Source: an uncultured cyanobacterium
GTDB lineage: Bacteria > Cyanobacteriota > Cyanobacteriia > CACIAM-69d
Reading direction: 5' to 3'
Length of the DNA: 6,219 nucleotides
Assembly (NCBI GenBank): GCA_937894105.1
Contig: CALCTI010000091.1
Location: 1 to 6,219 of the forward strand
Translations under genes and position numbers: made by a program
Shown: positions 1-6,142 of the stretch, one piece after another
Layout of the letters: every line of letters starts with the position of its first letter
Position numbering within the stretch: the first letter of the stretch is position 1
The notes under the pieces: model-generated
What the model saw: the letters and a program-made list of their open reading frames with translations, nothing else
Told to the model about the DNA's origin: nothing
Databases searched by the model: none

Positions 1-675
1 ATAAATACAGCAATAATCAGCCTCCAGCGCCCGACCAATCTTCGTCGCCGCCACCGCCAAAATATCCTTCGGCTCCAGCGTTGACCGAATATCATCAACA
101 ATGTCGTTCAACAAAACCAAGCGGCGGTTACGACGTTGAAGCTGGGTCTCCGCCAGCTCCCGCTCCTGAATTTCCTGCTGTAGCTGCTGATTGCGCACCT
201 GTAGCTGGCGCGTCAAACTCAAAAGGCGCAAATGCAAATAAATCCGCGCCAGAAACTCATCCGCATCAAAGGGCTTGACCAAATAATCCATCGCCACCGC
301 CAGCCCCTGCACCTTAGACGACGTATCATCCAGCGCCGTCATGAAAATGATTGGAATATGCTCGTAAGCCTCAAGCTTTCGAATCTCCTTACAGGTTTCA
401 ACCCCATCCATCCCAGGCATCATCATATCCATCAAAATTAAATCGATGGATTGCTTCTGCACCTCATCAAGGGCCGCATGGCCACTGTTAGCCGTAACGA
501 GCGAAAGCCGAGACTGGCGACGCAAAATCCGCTTAATTAGATGCAAATTAGACGGCGTATCATCCACAGCAAGAACCGTGTAGCTTTCTTCTTCGCCCTT
601 CGATGACGACGTTGAAGCAGCGGCAGCCTTACTACTGGGTTTGGCCGAAAATGTGTCCAGATTAAACAATTCCAT
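1..675 (-). CDS. Response regulator hybrid: receiver domain, coiled coil, start of GAF domain (partial, C-terminus beyond left edge)
   Basis: Reading the minus strand from the ATG at 675-673 gives 225 uninterrupted codons to base 1. Residues 1-31 are a Ser/Ala-rich leader. Residues 32-150 form a CheY-like receiver: acidic pair D38-D39, phospho-acceptor D83 in a LMDMMMPGMDG context, T113 and K134 in DYLVKPF. Residues 150-190 are Leu/Gln/Glu/Arg-rich and look like a coiled-coil linker. Residues 186-225 (LLNDIVDDIRSTLEPKDIL, then ALEADYCCIY) match the start of a GAF domain. By family knowledge the receiver takes phosphate from a histidine kinase and controls an output module. Here that output lies outside the window and could be a histidine kinase, GGDEF, phosphatase or cyclase domain. 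No strong Shine-Dalgarno precedes the ATG, but no other ATG or GTG lies in frame before the upstream stop at 774-772. The protein is probably cytoplasmic. The receiver call is firm; the final role is unknown. Confidence 0.95.
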   Translation of the reverse strand, partial: MELFNLDTFSAKPSSKAAAASTSSSKGEEESYTVLAVDDTPSNLHLIKRILRRQSRLSLVTANSGHAALDEVQKQSIDLILMDMMMPGMDGVETCKEIRKLEAYEHIPIIFMTALDDTSSKVQGLAVAMDYLVKPFDADEFLARIYLHLRLLSLTRQLQVRNQQLQQEIQERELAETQLQRRNRRLVLLNDIVDDIRSTLEPKDILAVAATKIGRALEADYCCIY

Positions 676-757
676 AACCCTGGAAAGTGCGGGGAGTGGT
701 AGCGAGATGAGGCTGGAGCGGAGACTAAACCAGTGCCAAGGGGGACAATTGACAGCC

Positions 758-833
758 GACAGGCAAAAGGGCTAGAGACAAAAGCCGTTGAGCAATAGTT
801 CAGGCAAGGTAGCCCTTTTAAGTTCTGCCTGTC
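758..833 (-). promoter_or_regulatory. Nested inverted repeat in the likely leader of the response-regulator gene
   Basis: The outer arms gacaggca (758-765) and tgcctgtc (826-833) are perfect complements, as are the inner arms aaaagggcta (765-774) and tagccctttt (810-819). They nest, sharing base 765, with an unpaired stretch at 820-825 and a 35-base central loop. The structure lies 83 bases upstream of the response-regulator ATG, so if transcription starts farther upstream it would be in the 5' leader RNA. It could be an RNA hairpin or a protein-binding site; no U-tract follows, so a terminator is unlikely. The pairing is seen directly and the function is inferred. Confidence 0.35.
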
Positions 834-1017
834 CTTATTTTGCCTATCCTTAGCTAAAGTTTTACAGCCCTGTCGCTAACTTTCAATAATATGACTTTAC
901 TAGACGCTGCTAGCGTCAGGTCAAGGGCAAAAGACTTTGGGAGAAAGTTGACACAACAGAAGCCGAGGTTTAAGTAGGATGCCAACAAAACAACGAGGAG
1001 ATGCGACGAGGTAGAAG

Positions 1018-1158
1018 ACTTAAAGGTGCTTTAAGTGAAAAAAATCTGCACCAGTAGACTCTATAAGTGTTTGGGGAAGGTGTGGACAGGTCCAATGGAT
1101 CTCAATTTCACACTACCGTGATCCACATAGGGTGGATCCACTTATCTTGTCCCAAGAT
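1018..1158. other. Cluster of short perfect hairpins, possible structured RNA
   Basis: Four perfect small inverted repeats lie in 141 bases: an 8-bp stem acttaaag/ctttaagt with a 3-base loop (1018-1036), ggac/gtcc with a 2-base loop (1084-1093), a 7-bp stem gatccac/gtggatc with a 5-base loop (1120-1138), and a 6-bp stem atcttg/caagat with a 3-base loop (1144-1158). A weaker split pairing (cctg..ggg with ccc..cagg, about 1162-1208) follows. None is followed by a U-tract on either strand, so they do not look like intrinsic terminators. A non-coding RNA is possible, but no known family was recognised and the strand is undetermined. Confidence 0.25.
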
Positions 1159-1278
1159 TAGCCTGTGGAGGGCAAGTCTGGAAAGCACATGTCAGTCCCC
1201 TACGCAGGTCGGTGTGGAGGATAAATGCAAGGTGCTTACAGTTATATTCCTTTCCTTTAAGCTGCAAGACCTATGGAT

Positions 1279-2436
1279 TTAAGACTTATTCAGCCCTGGA
1301 ATTAGGTTGCCTAAGCCGGCAGTGATGCGCCGAATGGCTCGCTGGGCCACGTAGCTGTAGCTCATATCGCCGCACATCATTTTGCCGATGTAGGTTTTAA
1401 CGGATGGTCGCCGGGTGCCAATTTTATAGGCGAGCTTGGGGAAACGGTGGAATAGGCTGGTTAGGCGCTGGGCCCAGGCGAGATCGCTGCCCAGTTCTTG
1501 GGCAATGGTTTGGCTGTAGTTGGCGATTGCCTCCATCTCCCCTGCCAAAGCACTATCAATGGCTTTAGCCGCTTCCGTTCCGGTATAAATCGCTTGGCGA
1601 ACCCCTTCACCGCTGAAGGGATCGGAGACGCCGGCGGCGTCTCCGACTAAAAGTCCTTGGTTGCCGTGGAGGGGGCGATCGCCGTCCCATAGGCGCAGGG
1701 GCATCCCCTGAAACTGGTCGGTGGGGGTGACTTTTAAGTGTTTGGCAAAGTATTTGAGGATTTGCTGAAGCTTGGCTTCTTTCACATCTTTTCCTCGCAC
1801 CGTGGCGGCACACAGCCAGGTTTGCTCCCCCTTTGGCAGCGCCCACACAAAGCCGTTGTTTACCGCTCCTAATTCAAAATAGGCGCAATCGCCCACCACA
1901 CCGTCAGCCACCAGCGCTGCTCCCAAATGGGTATCGGGGGGATCGAGATTTAACCAGCGGGCGCTAGGACCGGTGGGACCGTCGGCACCGATGAGGTAAC
2001 GGGCGGAGAAGGTGCCGGTGGGGGTGGTAATAGTCCAATGATCACCGCTGTGTTGGGCGCGGGTGGCGGGGCAATTGTCCTTAAAGGTGACACCCTGGGC
2101 GATCGCCTGCTGCACTAAAAAATCGTCAAAAATTCGGCGATTAACGGACCATAGGGGCTGGGCCGTTTGCACGTCCACATCCACCAGATCGCTGAATTTC
2201 CAGCTCAGGCGCAGTTGGGTCAGGGTGCTGGTGACTGCTGGGGACAGGTCAAAGTCGAAATATTGTCCGGCGGCTGGAGCAACACCGCCGCCACAGGGGC
2301 GATCGCGCGGCCAGGAGTCTTTCTCTAGCAGCAGCACTGATCGCTGTTTTTGGGCTAGGGCGATCGCCGCCGTTGCGCCACCGGGACCTGCGCCAATGAC
2401 AACACAGTCAAAAATACGGTCTAAATCGTCGCCCAT
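1279..2436 (-). CDS. Geranylgeranyl reductase family FAD-dependent oxidoreductase
   Basis: This is a complete 385-residue flavoprotein. An N-terminal Rossmann FAD-binding motif VIGAGPGGATAA lies at residues 13-24, with the ribose-binding acidic residue E38 closing the second strand. The PCGGG motif at 47-51 is typical of the geranylgeranyl reductase family. GADGPTGPSA (150-159) is the second FAD-contact region, GFVWALPKG (195-203) matches the family's aromatic substrate-pocket motif, and GDAAG (265-269) with DPFSGEGV (272-279) is the third FAD motif. By family, such enzymes reduce prenyl double bonds using FAD and a reductant, as ChlP does for the chlorophyll phytyl tail. ChlP is normally about 400 residues and its N-terminus differs from my memory of this one, so I treat this as a paralogue with unknown substrate. 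The ATG at 2436 has no clear Shine-Dalgarno. A MITE-like element ends 55 bases upstream of the start. No transmembrane segment is evident. Confidence 0.9.
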   Translation of the reverse strand: MGDDLDRIFDCVVIGAGPGGATAAIALAQKQRSVLLLEKDSWPRDRPCGGGVAPAAGQYFDFDLSPAVTSTLTQLRLSWKFSDLVDVDVQTAQPLWSVNRRIFDDFLVQQAIAQGVTFKDNCPATRAQHSGDHWTITTPTGTFSARYLIGADGPTGPSARWLNLDPPDTHLGAALVADGVVGDCAYFELGAVNNGFVWALPKGEQTWLCAATVRGKDVKEAKLQQILKYFAKHLKVTPTDQFQGMPLRLWDGDRPLHGNQGLLVGDAAGVSDPFSGEGVRQAIYTGTEAAKAIDSALAGEMEAIANYSQTIAQELGSDLAWAQRLTSLFHRFPKLAYKIGTRRPSVKTYIGKMMCGDMSYSYVAQRAIRRITAGLGNLIPGLNKS

Positions 2437-2480
2437 GGTGATAGAAAAAAGTAAGGATTAAAGAAGTAAAAATAAAAAAG

Positions 2481-2528
2481 GAAGCCTCGCCCTAGGGCGT
2501 GTCATCAATTAAATTTCAGAAGCCTCGC
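2481..2528 (+). repeat. 10-base direct repeat spanning the left edge of the MITE-like element
   Basis: The sequence gaagcctcgc occurs at 2481-2490, just outside the element, and again at 2519-2528 inside its left loop. The outside copy leads directly into the 12-base perfect palindrome cgccctagggcg (2488-2499), which spans the element's left boundary. The outside copy could be a remnant of another insertion of the same element; chance is also possible. Confidence 0.4.
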
Positions 2529-2623
2529 GCAGTGGGAAGTACACGCCCTTTCAAATAAAAAATACTAGGGGCTGAAACCCTTGCAGCTATTGAACTTGAG
2601 ATTTAATTGATGACAGCCCCTAG
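2492..2623 (+). mobile_element. MITE-like palindromic element, 132 bp, copy A (no transposase)
   Basis: The ends (2492-2514 and 2601-2623) are inverted repeats matching at 21 of 23 positions; each end starts with CTAG and contains tgtcatcaattaaat. The only mismatches are two adjacent bases (positions 7-8 of the repeat). The element also has two internal modules. The left end agggcgtgt (2494-2502) pairs perfectly with acacgccct (2541-2549), and the inner ctaggggctg (2565-2574) pairs perfectly with the right end cagcccctag (2614-2623). A part copy occurs at 6143. No reading frame for a transposase fits in it. Ends of this kind flanked by TA would suit a non-autonomous derivative of a TA-targeting insertion sequence (IS630/Tc1-mariner or an IS5 subgroup), but the parent is not visible. 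It lies between the permease gene and the flavoprotein gene, and the rest of that 314-base gap holds no gene. Confidence 0.8.
2555..2623 (-). terminator. Possible terminator formed by the right module of the MITE-like element
   Basis: Read on the minus strand, CTAGGGGCTG (2623-2614) pairs perfectly with CAGCCCCTAG (2574-2565), and the stem is followed at once by TATTTTTTAT (2564-2555). A GC-rich stem followed by a U-rich tract is terminator-like and is oriented to stop transcripts arriving from the permease gene before the flavoprotein gene. The 39-base loop is long for an intrinsic terminator, and the competing full-length fold of the element would disrupt this stem. Confidence 0.35.
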
Positions 2624-2687
2624 CTAAAAGAGAGGATTGAGGAGATCTGGCTATTTCTCCTAGTCCCGAAGTTATTGCTGTGAGACT

Positions 2688-2752
2688 TAAAGGTTGAAAG
2701 TCCCCCACCGACCCTGATTAAAGGTTTTTGTGGGTTCGAGAGCCTAAAGGTT
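2688..2752 (-). repeat. Three copies of the octamer TAAAGGTT downstream of the permease gene
   Basis: TAAAGGTT occurs at 2688-2695, 2719-2726 and 2745-2752, the last overlapping the permease stop codon. Start-to-start spacing is 31 and 26 bases, so it is not a regular array. It may be a decayed duplication or chance; no function is suggested. Confidence 0.3.
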
Positions 2753-3542
2753 AAAACTCCCGCCGCGCAAAAATAAAGGTGGTCAAACACAACACAATGA
2801 CTGTGTAGCCTGCGCCGTAAAGGGCGTTCAGCCCTAAGGTGCCGACGTCGGGGAGGATGCCATAAACCGCCAAGTTTTTCAGATTGAGACGCTCCAAATC
2901 AGGAAGAATGATGTACAGAATCTCCGTTAGGCGGCGTAGCCAGGGGGTATCTAGCTGGACGCCAATGGTAAGCAGGTCCTGGCTAAGGTGTCCCATAAAA
3001 TAGACCGCCAAGGTTAACCCGGAGGCCAAAATGCCGTTGGTGATGACGCTAAATAGGAGGGCGATCGCCGCCAGGAGAACCAGCTCCACCAGGGCGAAAA
3101 TGGTGGTTACCCCAATGGCCTCCCAGTCTAAATTTTCCACCTGCCCCGTGGGCAACAGCGCCACAAGTCCCATGCCCGTTGCCGCCAGAGCAACCACAAT
3201 CAACACCACCGACAGTCCCAGGTGTTTGCCCAAGATAAATTCGGTGCGGCTTAGGGGCTTCGCAATGGACAGTAAAATAGTGCGACGCTCAATTTCCCGA
3301 TCCAGCAGCCGCGTGCCCGTAAACACAGCCACCGCCAGCCCCATAAGGCTAGCTCCGGCCAGGACAATATCCAGCAGAATTTTGCCCGTGGTATTTCCGG
3401 CAGCAATTTCCGGTAGCAGCGCCAATGCCAATACCAACACCAGTCCATAGGCTGCGAGGAAATAGGACACCTTAGCGCGCCACTGTTCTCGAACCACGTT
3501 GGCGGCGATCGCCCCCACTCGCCCGACGCTAACCCTATTCAC
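2751..3542 (-). CDS. ABC-2 type transporter permease subunit
   Basis: From the GTG at 3542-3540 this encodes 263 residues of an integral membrane permease. Hydrophobic segments lie near residues 27-44, 56-75, 108-130, 145-165, 168-184 and 239-258, giving about six helices. The cytoplasmic loop after helix 2 carries GTRLLDREIERRT (76-88), and KPLSR (95-99) leads into FILGKHLGL (102-110). This signature is typical of ABC-2/NosY-like permeases, which pair with a separate ATPase to move or insert substrates across the membrane. No ATPase gene lies beside it here, so its partner and substrate are unknown. An in-frame ATG at 3647 would add 35 residues. I reject it because those residues are polar and not family-like, and because AGGAGGTGA sits just before the GTG. 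It is divergent from the GAF-protein gene; the flavoprotein gene follows 314 bases downstream on the same strand. Confidence 0.9.
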   Translation of the reverse strand: MNRVSVGRVGAIAANVVREQWRAKVSYFLAAYGLVLVLALALLPEIAAGNTTGKILLDIVLAGASLMGLAVAVFTGTRLLDREIERRTILLSIAKPLSRTEFILGKHLGLSVVLIVVALAATGMGLVALLPTGQVENLDWEAIGVTTIFALVELVLLAAIALLFSVITNGILASGLTLAVYFMGHLSQDLLTIGVQLDTPWLRRLTEILYIILPDLERLNLKNLAVYGILPDVGTLGLNALYGAGYTVIVLCLTTFIFARREF

Positions 3543-3544
3543 CG

Positions 3545-3554
3545 TCACCTCCTC
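3545..3554 (-). promoter_or_regulatory. Near-perfect Shine-Dalgarno that sets the permease start
   Basis: On the minus strand GAGGAGGTGA (3554-3545) is complementary to the 3' end of 16S rRNA. Five bases separate AGGAGG from the GTG at 3542-3540. This decides the start in favour of GTG over the ATG 105 bases farther upstream. It is the only strong ribosome-binding site among the genes in the window. Confidence 0.8.
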
Positions 3555-3615
3555 AGACTTTTTTGCCCGCCTTAAAAAACCGCCTTGAACATAGGGGGTT
3601 GTGCCATTAAATTTC

Positions 3616-3660
3616 CCTTGATGTGCCCCCAAATTTCTAAAAAGCACATTAGCATCAAGG
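3616..3660. promoter_or_regulatory. Interrupted inverted repeat in the divergent intergenic region
   Basis: ccttgatg (3616-3623) is complementary to catcaagg (3653-3660), and atgtgc (3621-3626) to gcacat (3644-3649). The two pairings overlap at 3621-3623 and can be joined as a stem with a 6-base bulge around a 17-base loop. The repeat lies between the divergent permease and GAF-protein starts. It could be an operator shared by both promoters, or a leader hairpin of the permease mRNA. No convincing promoter pair was found in the 238-base gap. Confidence 0.4.
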
Positions 3661-3780
3661 CACCAGAGGTAAAAATAATCCTTAAGATATTGTTCTACGC
3701 TAATTCTCTTAGGGCTTATTTGCCTTACCCCCCTGCGTCGCCCAGGGTGCTCTTTCCTACCGTTTCGACAACCTCAGACA

Positions 3781-6135
3781 ATGAACAGGTCCACTTCACC
3801 GTCTCTTCCTTCCATTGTCGCGAATGATTCCGAGTCAAACTCCGCAGCGCTCGTGAATCACACGGCTGCCATCACGGATTTTTCCCACCTGCCGCGCTAC
3901 AGCCACAGTTTAATGGCGGCGATCGCCCCGGAAAGCCTCACCGTACTGGCCGCCAACGCCACCTGCTGTGAGGCCCTAGACATTCAGCCGCCCGACGGTT
4001 CCCATCCCCAAAAGTTCGAGGCTCAAAACAGTGCCCCCCAAAGCGTCGATGTCCAAGATACCGCCAGCGGGGACCATAACACCAGCGACACGAGCTTAAT
4101 CGCCTTGGGGCAGGTGGCATTGCCGGAAATTCTGAGCATGACCCACGGTTTCTCCTTTGAGCGCTGGTATCGTCGCCAGGTCTTTTGCCGAGTGTGGGCG
4201 TCTTATCATCCTGAGGATCCGCGAATTTTGCGCTGGCTAGATGAGCCCCAGCGGGTGGTCCTGCATGGCGATCGCTCCCAGAAGCACCGGCGATATTTCC
4301 ATGGATGGCTCCAGCCCGGCCCCCTGCGGGTACGCTGTCGGGACGGGGTTAGGGACCCAGTGGCCGACTGGGCTTGCGATCGCGAAACGGCGTCCCTCGA
4401 TGATTTGGAGCAGCAGTTTGATTTAGCAAACTATGAGGTGAGCGGCTGGCTATTTTTGGAGGCGGTGGAGGTCACGATTCGCGAGCGGATGTATGACCTG
4501 ACCAAGTGTTTGCTCAACGGAAAATCGATTTTGCACCTGGAGAAATTTCAGCAGGTGGGGCAGATTTTGCGCCATATTTTCCGCGCCGATCAGGGGTTTG
4601 TGCTGCGCACCGATGGTGACCAGGTGCAAATTTCCCGCACCGCCAAAGATTGCCCGCGAGAGGTGTCTCACCTGCTGGTGCCGGACGGGACGGAGTCGGA
4701 GTTTTTACGGGCGATCGCCGCCTGCGAACCGGTGATCATTGCCAATATTGCCCACGGTGCCACCAGCGTCCTAGAGCAGTACTTCCTAGATTTGGGGATG
4801 CGCTCCGTGCTGCTGATTCCCCTAAGCCTGAACCGGGAAAACAACGACGCCCAATGCTCGATTGAACAACTTTCCGGGGGCGTTGTGGGGCTAGCCAGCC
4901 GTTTTCCCCATCATTTTGATCGCCTGGATAAGGACCGCGCCTATCGCCTTTCCCCGGCGCTCACAGCCGCCCTGCGCGAGTCCGCCCAAGCGCGCTTTAG
5001 TCATATTCATCCAGCGGTGACCTGGCGATTTGCCCAGGAAGCGGAGCGGCGGAGCTGGGGACTGAAGCCCGAGCCTCTGGTGTTTGCAGATGTGTATCCC
5101 TTGTACGGCATTTCTGATTTGCGCGGATCGTCCCTGGGGCGGGATTTGGCAATTCAGACCGATTTATTGACCCAATTTCGCTTGGCGATCGCCACCTTAG
5201 ACACGGCATGTACGGTGCAGGATTGGCCGCTGCTGCACCAGCTTCGCCAGGATACGGCGGAATATTTACACGAAATTGAAATGGGGGTCACCGTTGAGGC
5301 AGAGGTGAAAGGCGTCCAGTTTCTCCAGCGCAATTTTGAGGTGCATTTAGACTATTTGGCTCACCTTGACGACACCGTTAACCAGGTTGTGATGGCGTAC
5401 CGAGAGGCATGGGATGAGGAGCGCCAAAGCGTTTATCGAGCCCAGGGCAAATATGACGCCACCATTGGCAGCATTAATCGGGCCCTACGCAAAACTTGGG
5501 ATCGCTGGCAAGTACGCATGCAGGGCATCACCGCCCATTATTGCGACGTGGACGCCACCGACGGGCTGGACCATATGATCTATGCCGGAGCGTCGATCGC
5601 CCCAGGCATGACCCCGTTCCATTTACAAAATCTCCGCTACGAACAACTGCGAGCCATGTGCGCCTGTGCCCGCACCGGGTTCCGCATTGAAAAACACTAC
5701 GACAACCAGTGGCAGCTTACCCACCTGGTGCTAACCCAAGGCACCCCGGTGGATATTGTGCACGATGAAACCACCGAAAAGTTATTCAACGTGCGAGGCA
5801 CCCGCGATACCCGCTACGAAATTGTAAAAAAGCGCATCGACAAGGCGCGGGATGCGGCAACGGGCGATCGCATCACCCAGCCGGGGCAGCTCACCATCGT
5901 GTATGCCACCGACGATGAAATGCTGGAATACAAGGAATATTTGCGGTATTTGACCCGGGAGGCGCTGATTGCTCCCGAGCGAGACTATGGCGAAATCGAA
6001 TCCCTGCAAGGGGCCAACGGTTTACGCTATATCCGCGTGCGGGTGCTGCCCGATACGCCATCAAGGCAACGGGACGCAGACGATTTAGAGGTGATTGAAG
6101 AAGCCACCCTGGAACATTTGATTCGCCGAGAGTAG
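3781..6135 (+). CDS. Large GAF-domain protein of unknown function (784 aa)
   Basis: Residues 1-115 are polar, Ser/Ala/Asn/Asp-rich and probably disordered. Residues 120-245 (from MTHGFSFERWYRRQ) are a region I cannot name. Residues 246-380 look like a GAF domain: the helix ILHLEKFQQVGQIL (250-263), then MRSVLLIPLSL (340-350) and GVVGLASRFPHHFD (367-380) as the usual closing strands. The C-terminal half carries HIHPAVTWRF (408-417), FADVYPLYGISDLRGSS (435-451), then AIQTDLL, Y558-DATI, the DATDGLDHMIYAGASI stretch (591-606), YEIVKKRIDKA (679-689) and LQGANGLRYIRVRV (742-755). From memory this order recurs in Bacteroidetes GAF proteins of similar length that have no assigned function. No DNA-binding, kinase, cyclase or membrane motif is visible, so a cytoplasmic sensory or scaffold role is only a guess. 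The ATG at 3781 has no Shine-Dalgarno; M45 (3913) is an alternative start. A copy of the MITE-like element begins 7 bases after the stop. Confidence 0.88.
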   Translation: MNRSTSPSLPSIVANDSESNSAALVNHTAAITDFSHLPRYSHSLMAAIAPESLTVLAANATCCEALDIQPPDGSHPQKFEAQNSAPQSVDVQDTASGDHNTSDTSLIALGQVALPEILSMTHGFSFERWYRRQVFCRVWASYHPEDPRILRWLDEPQRVVLHGDRSQKHRRYFHGWLQPGPLRVRCRDGVRDPVADWACDRETASLDDLEQQFDLANYEVSGWLFLEAVEVTIRERMYDLTKCLLNGKSILHLEKFQQVGQILRHIFRADQGFVLRTDGDQVQISRTAKDCPREVSHLLVPDGTESEFLRAIAACEPVIIANIAHGATSVLEQYFLDLGMRSVLLIPLSLNRENNDAQCSIEQLSGGVVGLASRFPHHFDRLDKDRAYRLSPALTAALRESAQARFSHIHPAVTWRFAQEAERRSWGLKPEPLVFADVYPLYGISDLRGSSLGRDLAIQTDLLTQFRLAIATLDTACTVQDWPLLHQLRQDTAEYLHEIEMGVTVEAEVKGVQFLQRNFEVHLDYLAHLDDTVNQVVMAYREAWDEERQSVYRAQGKYDATIGSINRALRKTWDRWQVRMQGITAHYCDVDATDGLDHMIYAGASIAPGMTPFHLQNLRYEQLRAMCACARTGFRIEKHYDNQWQLTHLVLTQGTPVDIVHDETTEKLFNVRGTRDTRYEIVKKRIDKARDAATGDRITQPGQLTIVYATDDEMLEYKEYLRYLTREALIAPERDYGEIESLQGANGLRYIRVRVLPDTPSRQRDADDLEVIEEATLEHLIRRE

Positions 6136-6142
6136 GGGATAC

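Larger units (their letters stand above)
676..1278. other. 603-base intergenic region without a convincing gene
   Basis: This gap lies upstream of the response-regulator gene and downstream of the flavoprotein gene, both on the minus strand. Reading frames here are short and have no protein-like character; a 71-codon plus-strand frame at 1067-1282 resembles no family I know. No tRNA, tmRNA, RNase P or SRP signature was recognised. The gap holds a nested inverted repeat (758-833), a 6-bp hairpin at 903-917 (gacgct, loop gct, agcgtc) and a cluster of short hairpins at 1018-1158. It should also hold the promoter of the response-regulator gene. On the minus strand a TATTAT at 891-886 could be a -10 box, but no good -35 box sits at normal spacing. 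Confidence 0.6.

Noticed and set aside
81..441. Two plus-strand reading frames of 65 and 69 codons
   Set aside because: They are antisense to the response-regulator frame, which has clear receiver motifs, and their translations are low-complexity with no family likeness.
948..976. Plus-strand promoter: ttgaca at 948-953 with a 17-base spacer
   Set aside because: The hexamer at the -10 position (taagta, 971-976) fits the consensus poorly and no plus-strand gene follows.
1018..1045. Intrinsic terminator at the 8-bp hairpin next to an A-run
   Set aside because: The A-run lies after the stem on the plus strand, so the T-run precedes the stem on the minus strand; neither orientation gives a stem followed by U.
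1079..1218. CRISPR or regular repeat array built on ggtgtgga
   Set aside because: There are only two exact copies 132 bases apart, with no regular spacer pattern.
1067..1282. Plus-strand frame of 71 codons in the intergenic gap
   Set aside because: The translation is not protein-like, there is no ribosome-binding site, and it overlaps the stop codon of the flavoprotein gene.
2063..2461. Plus-strand frame of 132 codons
   Set aside because: It is the antisense shadow of the N-terminal FAD-binding region of the flavoprotein gene; its Arg/Ser/Pro-rich translation reflects the complementary codons.
2640..2661. Inverted repeat aggaga/tctcct
   Set aside because: Six base pairs with a 10-base loop and no following U-tract is expected by chance in a region of this size.
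3031..3450. Plus-strand frame of 139 codons
   Set aside because: It is antisense to the permease gene; its Ala/Ser/Thr-rich composition mirrors the Leu/Val/Ala codons of the membrane helices.
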